Shown: positions 33,395 through 45,703 of the stretch, in pieces | How the letters are laid out: each line of letters starts with the position of its first letter | Numbering within the stretch: the first letter of the stretch is position 1 | Origin: Thalassia testudinum | Lineage: Eukaryota; Streptophyta; Magnoliopsida; Alismatales; Hydrocharitaceae | Reading direction: 5' to 3' | Length of the DNA: 64,000 bases | Assembly (NCBI GenBank): GCA_037157565.1 | Contig: JAZHRO010000056.1 | Coordinates: forward strand, 28,457,501 to 28,521,500 | Notes under the pieces: model-generated | Told to the model about the DNA's origin: nothing | The model's database searches: none | What the model saw: the letters and a program-made list of their open reading frames with translations, nothing else | Made by a program: the position numbers and the translations under genes

Positions 33395-33960
33395 ACACCT
33401 ATACTCTACTACATACATATATATATATACGTACATATATATATTTATATTTTTATATATAAATATTTATATACATATATATATATATACATATATCTAT
33501 ACATATATTAGTACTTATATAACTATGTATTAGTCTATATACATACATATATATATATACATCTATATACTTATATATATATATACACACAAATATTTAC
33601 ATATATACAAATACTTATATACGTATAAATATATATATATACATATATACACATATACTTATACATATATATACATATATACATATATATCTATATAACT
33701 ATTTATACATATATATATATATATACATATCTATCTACATATATCTATATACATATATATATATACATCTATATAGTTATATATACATACATATATATAT
33801 ATATATCTATGCATATATCTATCTATACATATATTTACATACCTATATATATATATACATATATAAGTGCACATATACCTATATAATTATAACCATATAT
33901 ATATATATCCATAGAGATATCTATTTACATATATACAAATATATGTATATATGTTTTCAT
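33395..33960. repeat. TA/CATA-rich microsatellite (about 565 bp)
   Basis: Runs of (TA)n broken by C and G (CATATA, TATACA, TATCTA), following a short (CA)n/(CTCT)n stretch at 33300-33394. Nothing else in it. Slippage and assembly errors are likely, so its true length is uncertain. Confidence 0.92.
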
Positions 33961-34617
33961 ATCACTTACCATACGTTGTATTGCAGGAATATCTGCACCA
34001 GCAGCTGATATTCCCCGATACACGTGTACAGAAAGCGTGTTCGCACTCATCTTCCACCCCTTACATTCCACGTGGCACTTCGACCTGTTGGTTGCGTCTT
34101 TCTAGACGATGACCGACTCGACATCATACTACACGGCATCTCCACCCCCACCCCTTTATACATATATAATATATACATATATATATACTATATTTACTTT
34201 ATTTCTGTTTCTCTTTCCTACCAGTAAAAAGATAAAAAAATATATAAAAGAGAAAAGATAATCCTTGACTTGCAGGTACTCAGTCTTGCGAATAGCAAGA
34301 CCAGTTTTGGGAACCCTAATTTGGCTCAAAGCCAAGAACCTGATTTTGAGGGTGTACCTCAAGGAAAAAAATTATCAAAAAAAAATCTTAAATAGAAAAA
34401 CATCAAAAACACAATAAACGAATGGAAGACATTCGTTGTAGTAAAGGCGTAGAAACTTCTTCTAATTCAACTTCCCTGAGTTCGACCCTGGACCTAAAAG
34501 TGACCAAGATAAAATCAAGTAGGCCAGGTTAAAAATTTTGTAAGGAGATGGTTAGGCTCGATTTAGGTTAACCACTATACGCATTTCAACGATAAAATCA
34601 CCATATTAATACAACCT
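33961..34617. other. Noncoding stretch between the microsatellite and an LTR-like block
   Basis: No gene, RNA or element end recognised. It contains a short TATATA patch (34155-34190) and AT-rich sequence. Candidate splice-acceptor-like TTGTATTGCAG (33975-33985) and TTGACTTGCAG (34266-34276) are present but not supported by any coding exon. Confidence 0.5.
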
Positions 34618-36212
34618 GTCCGAGTCTACACCATCATTGTAGTTTGAATAGCAAAGAACTCGGGTTTAACAAATAAAATTTATACCAGAAAGAAATCCCG
34701 GGTCGAACACAGGGAGGCTACGTCGATCAAAATTCGCAATTATATTCTCTTTATGTTTTTGTTATAAAGCGAAGTAATTACAATGAAATGAAGTACTATA
34801 GACAATAAGAGAGAGAGAGAGAAAACATCCACTTGATATTTCAAAGTGTTTATACAACTAAGCGAGAAATTACACTAGAAAGTAGGAAAACTATGACAAC
34901 TAGAAGGCAAGAAAATTCTATTCTAGAAAGCTGGAAAAAGAATGGGAGAGAGAAATTACCCTCCTCAATGATCACTTGGAGGATGCGCCGGATGAGACGA
35001 TGCCTGGAAGGCGAGGAATAGAGTAGGAAGAAGGAGGTCTAGGTAGGAAGAATGGGAAAGAGGCAGCATGTCATCGCGGGATTCGCTTTTGGAATGGGGG
35101 CGAAAAATTGATTTTATCTCTTAAGGAGCATCCCAGGAGTGGGATAAGCTTCTCTTGATATTTGGAGAGGGAGAGAAGAGAAGGAAGGGTTGAGAAATTC
35201 TTATGGAGGGGATCTCCTTTTATAGTTGCAAGGAGTGGGGGCATTTTGGTCATTACATTTTGAAAACATTAATTCAGGACCTTTAGTGATGGATAAATCC
35301 GTCACTAAAGGCCTGAACATGGCCTTCATGGGTAGTGCTCGCACACTCGTTCGCCTTCCGTGCCTAAAATGCGCTCTCACGTTCTTCAATCCACACGATC
35401 GGATGGCTTAGATCTCTCCTCGTAGCACCTCAACTCACGTGCCTTGCACGTGCAATCTCACGTCAAGCGGGGGCATCTGATAGCACGTGGGTGCTATCGA
35501 CTGCGTGATGCCGTTGGATCATGATCGTGCGGCTCCTCATGCCTGGTCCAAATCGATGCTTACAAGTGATCGAACCCACTCCTCTTCTTAAACTTAAGGT
35601 CTTCGACCACTGCTCTACAGCAGTTAAATTGTCGCATTTACAATTCAAGCACACGTGCCGTTGGATGCACATCCAACGGCAGGGAAGCGTTAGTCAAATG
35701 AGCTGAGGCTGGTGCATGCGGCCGGTTGGGCGGCTAAGATGGCACCACGTGGTGCCATCTTGGCCATCCAACTTCTAAGTGATGTAGATTGTGCCACAGG
35801 TATCGAATTGGATCAATTTTCACACGTTAGGCTGCGATCGTCGATCTGAACACATCTGTGTAGTCAGATTTATCGTCTAAAGTGCAGATTAGCACCATCT
35901 TAGCCCTTGATCTTCTAGGGCTCCTCGATCTCTATCTGATGCTACAGATATCCGATTAGGGCGATCTTGGAGTCGTTGAACTCCAATAGTCGCCTTGATC
36001 AGATACGTATGGTTGGATCTTCATTCCGAGGCCCTGATAAAAAGTCGCCCTATCTCTAACCATAAAATGGAGACAATTACTGTACAATTTATACAACTTA
36101 ATCTAAATGCATGATTATGCATGTTATGCACTATTTACAATGTATGATGCTAATGTGATACTAAGAACATGCATTAATAGACATTTTTGGTTAATCAGAT
36201 GTATGCACAACA
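34618..36212 (-). repeat. LTR-like block related to 19381-20900 and 21600-23212
   Basis: Minus strand. TATAAAAGG at 35224-35216 and the complement of GGGTCGAACACAGGGAGGC (34694-34712) match the other two blocks in spacing and context. The G-, A- and T-rich sections between them align loosely. The high-coordinate end is at about 36206-36212, immediately before the RT fragment of element 3. No clean target duplication: a candidate ACAAC (34613-34617, 36207-36211) is weak, and the left flank is not RT sequence. Confidence 0.62.
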
Positions 36213-38024
36213 AGGTCTTCATGGATGACTTCTCGGTATTTAGTGAATCATTTGATGCTCCTACACTTGGTCCAAATCCTCAAGCGGTGCATCGACGTGA
36301 ACTTGGTTCTTTCCTGGGAAAAGAGCCACTTCATGGTACCTGAGGGAATTGTCCTGGGACAACTCATCTCAGAAAAAGGCATATAGGTTGATCGAGCCAA
36401 GGTGAACCTGATTTCCAAACTCCCTATGCCAAGCTTGGTCAAAGGCATCCGATCCTTTCTAGGGCACGTCGATTTTTACCATTGATTCATTCCTGATTTT
36501 TCGAAAATCATGCGCCCCCTCTCTAACTTCTATCTAAGGATGCACCCTTTGAGATTTCTGAGGAGTGCACACAGGCATTTGAGATCCTACGTGGCCGAGT
36601 TACCCAAGCACCATCCTGCAGTCCCCTGGTTGGTCTCAACCCTTTGAGATCATGTGTGATGCATCTGATTATGCTGTGGGTGCAGTACTTGGATAGAAAA
36701 TAGATGGGAAACCTGTGGTCATCTACTATGCTAGCAAGACACTTGTCGAGGCTCAGTGTAACTACACATTTACTGAGAAAGAGCTGCTAGCTGTCGTATT
36801 TAACCTCGAAAAATTCAGATCTTATCTTTTGTGTACCCGTGTTATCATATACTCGGATCACACACTGTGAGGCACCTCCTCACGAAGAAGGATGCGAAAC
36901 CTCGACCAATCTGCTGGATCTTGTTGTTGCAAGAATTCGATCTCAAGATTTGCGATAAAGCAGGAAAATAGAGTGTGGTTGCTGACCATTTATCCCATCT
37001 TCCTTCTTCCGTCATCGACCAATCTGGACCTATCACCGAGCATTTTCTAGATGAGCACCTGCTATCCATTCACAATCTCCCATGGTTTGCTCATATTTTA
37101 AACTACTTCGTTACAGGGAAAGTTCCGCTAGATTGGGTGACTTCCAGGCAAGAAAAATTGATTGCCGATGCCAAGTACTACATTTGGGAAGAACCATACC
37201 TTTTCCACATTGGCAATGATCAGGTGATCAGGAGATGCATTCCTGACGATGATGTCAATGGCGTGATATCATTCTATCACGATCAGGCCTATGGTGGCCA
37301 TTTCTCTAGACGTAAAACTGCAGCGAAAATTCTCCAGTGTGGGTTCTTTTTGCCCACTTTGTTCAAAGATGCACAAATGTATTGTAGGGCATGCACTCAT
37401 TATTAGACCCTCGGCAACATGGACCCACAGGATATGATGCCCTTGAACCCGATTATTGTGTGGAAAATCTTTGACATATTGGGAATTGATGTTATGGGAC
37501 CCTTTCCCAGATCTAACGGCTTCGAGTACATTCTACTCACTGTTGATTATGTCTCTAAATTGATCGAAGCCATCCCCACGAGAACTAGTTACCATAAAGT
37601 TGTCCTCCAATTTATCAGGAGAACATCTTTACTAGATTTGGGGTTCCTAAGGCCATCATTAGCGATGGCGGGTCCCATTTTAATAATGTCCACTTCTAGT
37701 CCCTGAAGAAAAAATACGAGGTGTCGCATCATATCTCAACTCCTTACCACACCCAAACTAATAGACTGGCTGAACTATAGAATCGAGAGATCAAGAAGAT
37801 CCTTCAAGTCACTATTCGGCCTGATAGAAAAGATTGGTCTACTCGCCATCCAGAAGCCTTGTGGGCCTATAGGACTGCCCACAAGACCCAATTAGGCATG
37901 TCCCCCTTTAGATTAGTGTATGGAAAGGTATCTCACCTTCCCATCGAGATGGAGCATAAGTCTTATTGGGCAATACAGAAGAGCAATCAGGATCTAATGA
38001 ATGCTGGAATATACCGCCGGTTGA
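36213..38024 (+). pseudogene. Partial pol of element 3 (RT C-part, RNase H, integrase without C-terminus)
   Basis: RT starts at VFMDDFSVFSESFD (36216-36257). RNase H shows CDASDYAVGAVL (36655-36690), [13 protein letters not shown] (36718-36755), a TEKELLAVV stretch. Integrase starts with an open frame 36975-37406 (ADHLSHLPSS, GGHFSRRKTAAKILQ, CRACTHY), then GIDVMGPFPRSNGFEYILLTVDYVSK (37483-37560) with the first catalytic Asp. NRLAEL-type and [29 protein letters not shown] (37892-37975) follow. Near 38020 the sequence jumps to the block that follows integrase in element 2 (about 14465), a deletion of roughly 600 bases. Confidence 0.85.
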
Positions 38025-39337
38025 GTACTCGAACTCACCTAATTTACAATGAGGACATTGCAAATCGTAGGCATGGGGGTTATTAAAGTGTAAAATGCGA
38101 TGAGAATCACCTCAAAAGAAAGTGTTCCATTAAAAAATTACATATTCCAAAAACCAAAAAAATTTAAAACTAAAAAGAATAAAAAAATTGAGAAGGGAGG
38201 AAATTTTGCATGTCATTTTTAAGGAGAAAAAGGGGAGGTAATATAAATGTCAAAAAGGAGCACAATTTGAAAAGAAAAAGAGATAGTCATTAGTAAAAGA
38301 TTAAGGAATTGACTTAATTCTAGACTAAATAATGTGAAAGAGAAAAAGTGTTAAGAGACAAAAGGAGATTATTATGAACACTGATCTTAGGCCTCTTGGG
38401 CTTAATTTAGGCTTAAAAATTTAAGTATCCATCAAGATCTAGATAGTCCTCAAGAGGTTAAGGAAAATGCAAAGCCTAAGTATTCGGTGTAAGGCTTAGG
38501 GAATATTCGACCTCATTAACTGACCTCTGGTTTGTGAGACTCGGTAACCTAAGCACCCCGATCCACACATAGTCTGGTTCAGTGCACTTAACTATCAAAA
38601 TCATGCAAATGCGTTAAATCTAACCTAAAAAATCTACCTAGATTAGGAGCGGTAGATCAACACAAGTTGATTTGGAAGAGTTCTCAATGTGGAGAGGTGG
38701 GAAATTCCCCTCAAAGATGTGCAATAACATGTCATCTCCTCGGTGCTTGTCTCAAAAGATATCTAAATATCCTACTGGGGTCATGTAAGCACCTTTTACT
38801 GGTTCAGATGCCATGGGTGTCATTATCACGAAATGTCGATTACTAGGGTTTGGATTTAGCTATAGAATGCCATGGGTGGGATTATCCCGAAATCTTGAAA
38901 GCCAGGGTTCTGGGGGTTGCAATGGGTGGTGCTATCCCGAAGCATCGATTACTAAGGATCCTATGAAGATTGATGGTGGGAACTAGGAATCTGATACAGA
39001 CCATGCTGTAAAGCCAATCCAAAGCTAGAAATAAAAAGAAAAGAGAGAAAAAACTCTCCAAAAGCAAAATTCTTCTGTCCCTCTCTTACAAAAATGCACT
39101 GCAAACTGAACCTAGGCTAAAACATGTTACAAGCACGGGTGCTTTAACCGCAAAGTTCAACAAACCTTAGGTTTGTTCCTGTAGCCTTAGAAACCTTTGC
39201 GACGAACTGAGGCTAGAGCTGGTCAGGTCAAGATCTTGGTTGGTACTTGAGTACCTCCAGGCCTACTATCGGCATTCTGATCTAATCTACAAAAGAAAGC
39301 ACACATCAGAGTTATGAGCATAAAAAGGCATGGTCTA
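38025..39337 (+). other. Post-pol noncoding region of element 3
   Basis: Colinear with 14470-15800 of element 2. The conserved motif GAGGACATTGCAAATCGTAG plus GCATGGGGG lies at 38051-38079. No gene visible. The segment 39060-39170 matches the complement of 1-60. Confidence 0.75.
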
Positions 39338-39927
39338 GAATTTAAGTTAATTCCATGAGATTTTTCTAATGGACTAGCAAAAGCTAGCCATGCGGGTATG
39401 ATGGGAACACCATCATGAGCCACAACTATCAAAATTTGATTTGATTAATTCTTTAAATGCTCCTACGTAATCGCCATAGGACAGTAATTCATTGCATAAT
39501 CATTCTAAGGGAAAGACAAGAAAATAAGGTTAAAAATGTAATTTTACCATCATATCATGAATGCAAAACCACAGGTTTTTCCACGGGGTAATTAAAGCTA
39601 AAATGGTCCTAAAAGGCTAACAAGTGGGTTAGAATTTGAGTTAAATTCCTTAAGATTTTGTTAAGGGACTAGCAAAAGCTAGGCATGGGGGTATGATGGG
39701 AACACTGTAATGAGCTATAACTAGCTCATTATGATCTGATTAAGTGATTAAATGCTCCTTCATAACTACCAGAGGACTGTAATTCACTGCATAATCACTC
39801 TGAGGGAAAGATAAGAAACCAAGGTTAAAACTGCAATTTTACCATCATATCATGAATTCAATACAACCACATATTTTTCCAGGGGGTAATTAAAGGTAAA
39901 ATGGACATTAAAGGATAACAAGTGGGT
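39338..39927 (+). repeat. Tandem duplication (about 295 bp, two copies) spanning the polypurine tract and LTR start of element 3
   Basis: Copy 1 starts AGAATTTAAGTTAATTCC at 39338, copy 2 AGAATTTGAGTTAAATTCC at 39631; both run to AACAAGTGGGTTAG (39618-39631 and 39917-39930). Each copy has CTAGCAAAAGCTAG (39374-39387, 39669-39682), a purine tract and a TGATGGGAACAC LTR start (39399, 39694). The copies differ at many bases, so the duplication is old. Confidence 0.87.
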
Positions 39928-42328
39928 TAGCGTAGACAGAAAAGGATTTTTGCGTGTTTTGAGAATTAAATGATTTTTAAAAATCATAAAAATAGACCCA
40001 CTTAATTAACTGAGGTTCTGGTTAGGATAGAGTTCACCTAAACCCTCTAAAATTTATAGAAAAATATTCTCTATGGTTTTGTATCCTCAATTTGACCATC
40101 AAAACCTATCTTGACCCAAAATAGAGTCTTAGAATGGTATTTGCCCTAATGTGGGTTTTTGCATAAATTACTCAGTCAAATGAAGTCAAAACCAAAATCC
40201 AACTTCACAATTGGATTCCCTAGGTTCAAATTAGGTTTATAGCAAAATTTGGGATTAATCTGAGTTCATCTTGATGAAGTTTGCATTTTGGGCCAATTAG
40301 ATTCTTTCTATCTCATCAAACCCTTAACTGTTGAATTCTCCTACAAATAGCACCCTAACTTCTTTGTCTTCTTTACAAGCAAGTCCCCACACCATTTTTG
40401 GAAGGTTAAACGTTCACCATCAAGTTTCGAGTGAGGATTTCTCACTTGATTCTTAATCAATCTCTCCCAAATTTGATATGGGGATTACTTAGAAAGTTGC
40501 CTTCTATTTGAGCCAACCCTTGGGCTCTAAGTCTTTCACAAAAGGCCATGTGAACTGTTCAAAGGTTTGGGTATCCTATTTTGCAGAAGCCTTCTGAGCC
40601 TGGAAGCTTCTTTCCAAGCTAGGAAGGTCTTCCTTTGGCCGATAAATGATCCCATGTCACACGGTTGTGCTTTTTAGCAAGTTTTGGGTGCATCAATCCC
40701 CATAGATTCTCCTTCTCTAGCCACCAAAACCCTTTCTCCGGCGACCCTCTTCGATCCTCCTCCTCTAGCCATCCAACGACCAAAATTAGTCAGCGTACTC
40801 GACTCCTCTCTTCCTCACGATCCTCCCCCGCCAAAGGGAGGGTATTCCTCCATCTGCATCATCGTCGCCATCTCACCGCTTCTTCCTCCTTTGGCTCTGG
40901 TCGATCAACACCGGAGCCCTCCTCCTCCCTACCACCTCGCTAAGTTCCTCTTTTGCTCTCTCTCACTTTCTATTTCACTTTCCCACTCTCTACACATATG
41001 CAAGACCACCGCTTCTCCCTCAACGCAATTAATCTTCTTCTCCTCCGTCGACGCTATGCCGACGCTTACTCACCGCCACACTGCACGAATCACATCGCTA
41101 TCACCTCGATAAGCTCCATCGTGCTCCAACGCACAAAATCCCCAACATCTCCTATCCTATTGTCCTTCCTAACACCCCGACTACCTACCCACTGCCGCAC
41201 CACCGTCTTCTACCTCCACACACTGCCATACACCCTCTCACGGCACGCCACTGCCACCGTCACACTCGCCATGCCAAGGTGATCCTACTGAACAATCTGA
41301 CATGGCCGTAAGGCCCTTTTCCCTTGAGTTTCAGGTACCAGGTTGAGCTGCCATTGGTGAAGCTTCTCACGAAGCTTGAAGCCTTGCTCCAAGCATTGCG
41401 AGCCCCAAGTGAAGTCCCAGGCACTATGACTTTGCTCAAGGAACATGCCTAGGACTAAAATTGGAGGGAATACCGCAGCAGCAAGTGCAATAATACGGAG
41501 AGACTCTGCTACAATGCTGTGCAAAGGAAAGGTGGGACTTTAGTCCTACCTTGGAAGCAGATGGGTGCATAAAGGCGTATAAATTGAAAAAGCGTATAGG
41601 CTTATCACCTCAGCACACACAGGGGTGAGGTCCCTGCATGCACGCGCATACGCATGCCCTCGCCTGCACTCATGCCCTGCGATTTTGGGCTTGATCCGAT
41701 TACCCGGATAGCCTGGTCTAGTTTGGTTCATTTGGTCTGAGAAAGGAAGAAGAGAACAGAGAAAAGAGAGGAGAGGTGGGGGGGTTTCGCTTTGCCACCC
41801 TTCTCTTGACTCTTGAGAGATCTGAAGAGGCCTTTGCCTCTACTAGTGTGCTAAGTCCTATGCTGCACCTTCTCTGAAGCTAAGGGAAGAAGAAGAGAAG
41901 GAAGAGAAGAGAGAAGCCTGTCCCTGAGGATTGAAGAAGAAAGAAGAAGAGGCCTTTGCCTCTATTAAGGCCTCTGAGCCTAAATTTGCCATCTAAAATC
42001 TAATACCTTGATTCTGATTGATTAATTTGAGTTGTACTTGGTATGTCCCTTTGACTAGCTTGCTGAACATTGTAGGGTGATTTGGTGATTCAAATCACCA
42101 TTTTACCATCTTCTTTTTACATTACTGACATTGGATTTCATTTATATATCTATATTGATTGCAAATTCTTATATCTTTAATTGTGATCCTGAGTTCTAAA
42201 TTGCCATATTGCTCCCTGTGTTTGACCTCGGACTTCAAATTCGACTAATAAATTGTATTTCTTTTTCGTACTGATTCGACCTATACTGCAACGCGGTAAT
42301 TTTAAACTCTATTTCAAAGTGTTTAACA
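39694..42328 (+). repeat. 3' LTR of element 3 (2635 bp, or 2930 bp if counted from 39399)
   Basis: Ends GTGTTTAACA at 42328 and aligns with the LTRs of elements 1 and 2. A pyrimidine-rich transcribed-leader-like tract (40690-41280) contains overlapping Pro/Ser-rich open frames that I regard as noncoding, as in 9290-9700. U5 contains the CCTGTGTTTGACCTCGGACT block (about 42216-42235). Two alternative LTR starts exist because of the tandem duplication. Confidence 0.84.
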
Positions 42329-42971
42329 GTTTATGGGTTGGGGAGGTTGGGGTTTTGCATTTCCTGAGTTGGAAGCATCACCTTGCTTCCATATAAGGTT
42401 TGGATGGTTTTGCCACCCTGGATTATACGTATTGGAATAGGGGCTATTATGAGGAGGTGGTTGGAAACCTTGTGTCACATTCAGCTTGGCCTGAATCAAC
42501 TCAGGGAATTGATTTGCCATGTGGCACTCCTCAGTGGCATGCTTAGTGCTTTGGTAAATGGGACTATTGACTCGAAGCCTAAAAGATAGAGACTGCATGC
42601 AGGTTCATGCCAGGGTTTGCTAAAAGCCTATCAAAATTTTTGTTCAATAGTTGAATCTGATAAGCTAAATCCTAAGTAGCCCCAGCTTCATGGGCCTCTA
42701 TCTTCCTCTTCAAGATTGATGGTTTTCTTTCTGGATAGATAGAGGACATATGTATAGAATTATCACTTAATGTTTCAAATAATGTGCAAGCTTCATCCTC
42801 AGTTTTCGTCATGAAGGTTCCAGCATCGGCTGCATCGATGGTTTGCCTATGCCTTTCAGATAATCCGTTGTACAACCTCTCGACCAGTTGCCATCTTGGC
42901 ACCTGATGGTGGGGAAATAACATAAGGAGGTCATTCAAGTGCTCCCATGTTTCATGAAATTGCTCCACATC
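42329..42971 (-). pseudogene. Gag fragment of a further Athila-like element
   Basis: Minus strand. An open frame 42968-42672 reads FHETWEHLNDLLMLFPHHQVPRWQLVERLYNGLSERHRQ and AADAGTFMTKTEDEACTLFETLSDN, the capsid C-terminal region of Athila-type gag. After stops it continues with a knuckle-like STKHATEECHMANQFPEL (42555-42500) and YSNTYNPGWQNHPNL (42440-42400). It is cut on the left by the LTR of element 3 and on the right by the LTR of element 5; the rest lies outside. Whether it is the missing gag of element B cannot be told. Confidence 0.82.
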
Positions 42972-43392
42972 TGATTACGCAGCAATCATAAGTCTCAATT
43001 GACCAAAATTAGGCTAGGACTTAGCATAAGTTAGGGTAGTTCATGCATGCATAAACATTATTTGCATCTTTGTTAGTTTCTTTTAGCTATGCATAAAATA
43101 ATGCTACAATGTGCTGATTAGGTGCATTACATTAATTATAGGTAATAAGCTGGATCTAAAGTTGAAGAATGAATGAATAATTTGAGTTGCAGTAGAGCTG
43201 GAGCAGAAGACCTAAATTAGATGTAGTAGGCAATAATGTAAGGGATTTAGATATGCTACTCTATTAAGCAGGAATAAAGTAGTAAAATGTGAAAAACATA
43301 GGTCCATCCTAGCCCTAGGATATCCTAGAGACTTTCCCAAGCCTTAGCCACCCTTAGATAAGGTCACTGCACCCTAGGAAACCTTAAAACAC
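42972..43392 (+). repeat. 5' LTR of element 5, first part
   Basis: Starts TGATTACGCAGCAATCATAA, which matches the start of the element B LTR (minus strand from 23212). It is interrupted after AACAC (43388-43392) by element 4 and resumes at 53984 with AACAC. The 421 bases here have no coding potential. Confidence 0.72.
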
Positions 43393-45680
43393 TGATAAAC
43401 GCCTGTTTATCATCATTCTTATGCATTAAAACAAACCTACCTCTTAGGATTTTACTCAGCAAATGGGTTTTTGGGCTGCATTCAGGCATAAAATAGGTTA
43501 GGCATGCATTGCATTTTTTATTATCTTTTTAATATGTTTTTGTGAGCGTTAGGGATGTACAGATATATAGATCCCTAAAACCCTAGCACTCAGGAAGGCA
43601 AATGGTGAAAGAGAAGCCCAGACTAGCTAGAACTTAGCCTAATCCAGCTCACCTCAGCTTGATCCAGCTCACCGTAGCTGGAACCTAGCTTACTTGAACT
43701 AGGGTTAGCTCATCCCAGCTCCATTCAGCTAATCTCAGCTGGATGGCAGCTCAAGAGAGTTCACCTTAGATCACCCTAGCTCAAGTCAGCTCAGATCCAG
43801 CTCAACTTAGCTGAGTCTAGCTCATCTCAGCTCCTACTAGTCCACAGGGAGCTCTAGCTTGCTCAGCTAAGTTGACAGGAGTTCACCACAGCTCAGATCC
43901 AGCTACATCCAGCTCCACTCAGCTCCAGCCAGCTAAAGAAGAATTCATCCCAGCTCAGGAAGCTCAAGTCCAACTCCCGGGGACTTAGCTTAGCTCAACT
44001 CAGTTGAGCTAAGCTACCTTAGCTGCCTCAACCAGCTTGATTCTCCCCGGGAGCACCAGACCTAGCTCACCTCAACTTATTTTGGTAGAAGCTAGCTCAC
44101 TTTAGCCTGGCTTAGCAACTAGCAAAGAACTAGCAAGCTAAGCCAGCTAGAGTAGCCCCATGCCAGCCTCTTCAGCAGTAGCCAGCTCCAGCTCCAGCTC
44201 CAGACTTCTCCTCCTCAGCTCCTCCCTCCAAACCCTAGCTCCAACACCTTCTCCTCTACTCCTCCATTAGCTAAGCTAGCTTAGCTTAGCTTAGCTTAGC
44301 TTAGCTTAGCTTAGCTTAGCTAAAAACCAGCTCCTTGGCCATCCACCACCTTCAAAGTCAACCCTAGCTAGCTTCACCAACTTAAGCCTACTTAAGCTAG
44401 CTACTCTACTCAAGTTGGCGCCACCTCCTAGCCATCCCTTCACCCCATTATCTCCACCAAAAGACACCTTAAGTTGGCACAAAAACTACCCCTAACCACC
44501 TCTATATTGGCACCAGCTTTCAGCCCTTAATCCACCCTACACCTACCCACATAAGACATCCTAGCCATCCACCTAACCCCCCCTTCTAGAATCCTTCCTG
44601 GCGCCAACTTAGACCCTCTTCTAGAAGCCATTTTGGCGCCAATATCATGGGGTGTCAACCCCCATAACTACCCCCTTGGTGCCTCTTAAGGTGGCACCAA
44701 ACACCCTTGGCCATTGGATCCTTAACCACCTCCATCATTCCATCTTGGCCCTCCATTTCAAGGGACACCTTAGCCCCCTTCCTATTCTATAAAAACCCAC
44801 CACCTACCACCATTTGGGGGCATCCTCCATTAGTGTATTTTGCTAGCTAAACCACCAATACCTATGGCCAAGAAGAAGGAGTAGAGAAGGAGAATAAAGG
44901 GGCACATCACCAGCCCTTTTGGTGCCTTCTTCTCCCCACTCTCTTCAACTTGAGCCACGCCAAGGAGGAGGACTCTTCCACTTCAAGGAGGATGGCCAGG
45001 CAAGGGAGAAGGACCTAGGGTGGATGTCCACCCTTGGAGAGAAGCTTAGGGCACGCCCCCTTTGGGCTTGCCTTGGAGGACATCACCTTGGCGGAGCACT
45101 GCAAGGAAGGAGTTGAAGGATTCTTTTCAAGCTTGGGAGCCACCAACCTTGGTGCAAGAAGCCCTCTTCTTCACCATCTATCTAGTGGATTTGTGTTTTC
45201 TTTTCTTTATTTTAATTTTTCTAGTAGTAGAAGCATTCCACTAATGGGCTTTTTTGTAAAACACTTTTCAGTAATCTAGTTGCCTTCTTTGCAATTTTCT
45301 ATTTTGCATTTCTACTTCCTTTGCTTTTTAGCATTTTTCACTCCCTCTCCCTAATTATTCTAGGCCTCCACTTGCCTAGAGTAAGTTTAGGGAGAGGCTC
45401 TACTTGCCACTAGAAAGTAGTAGTTAAATTGAAGTGTAAATTACCTTCCTGCCACCATTTCGCATGTTGTCTTAATTGAAAAACGAAAAAAAAAATGATA
45501 TATTGAAAAATACCAAACAGAAAGTTGAGATCTATTTGTAAGCAAGAGAATCACATTTGCAAACATTTGGCCTCCTTGGACGACCCTAGATACTTCCCTA
45601 TCTAGGAATATAAATTTAAGAGTTGATCGGTTTTGCGCGTTACAATGACCTAATTAACAAACCGCATGAAATCGCTATCA
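43393..45680 (+). repeat. 5' LTR of element 4 (2288 bp)
   Basis: Starts with the perfect hairpin TGATAAACGCCTGTTTATCA (43393-43412) and ends ATCGCTATCA. From about 43620 to 44100 AGCT recurs every 10-11 bases (see findings), then CAGCTC repeats (44180-44205) and eight AGCTT units (44278-44317). A TATA-like CTATAAAAACCC is at 44788-44799. The overlapping ORFs at 44919-45279 recur in the other LTR (53222-53582) and look like leader sequence rather than genes. Confidence 0.92.
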
Positions 45681-45685
45681 CTTTT

Positions 45686-45703
45686 TGGCGCCGTTGCTGG
45701 GGA
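45686..45703 (+). promoter_or_regulatory. Primer-binding site (tRNA-Asp type) of element 4
   Basis: TGGCGCCGTTGCTGGGGA, identical to that of element 1, five bases after the LTR end. Confidence 0.92.

Larger units (their letters stand above)
36213..42328 (+). mobile_element. Element 3: 3' part of an Athila-type element, truncated
   Basis: Begins inside RT at the FMDD box, runs through RNase H and part of integrase, then jumps to the post-pol region and a 3' LTR. The nearest relatives are elements 1 and 2 (post-pol block and LTR align along their length). The 5' LTR, gag, protease and first half of RT are missing, replaced by the LTR-like block that ends at 36212. The LTR ends TTAACA at 42328; GTTTA (42329-42333) is the expected target duplication but its partner is lost. 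Confidence 0.85.

Noticed and set aside
33003..33462. Three overlapping open frames in the GC-rich island
   Set aside because: Different frames overlap, composition is Ala/Ser/Cys-rich and no motif is recognisable; explained by low stop density in GC-rich DNA.
33395..33960. AT-rich tract as a possible replication origin or matrix attachment region
   Set aside because: A plain TA microsatellite; nothing else supports an origin.
44919..45279. Overlapping ORFs repeated at 53222-53582
   Set aside because: They are in the R/U5 part of the element 4 LTRs; two overlapping frames are open in both copies because the copies are nearly identical.
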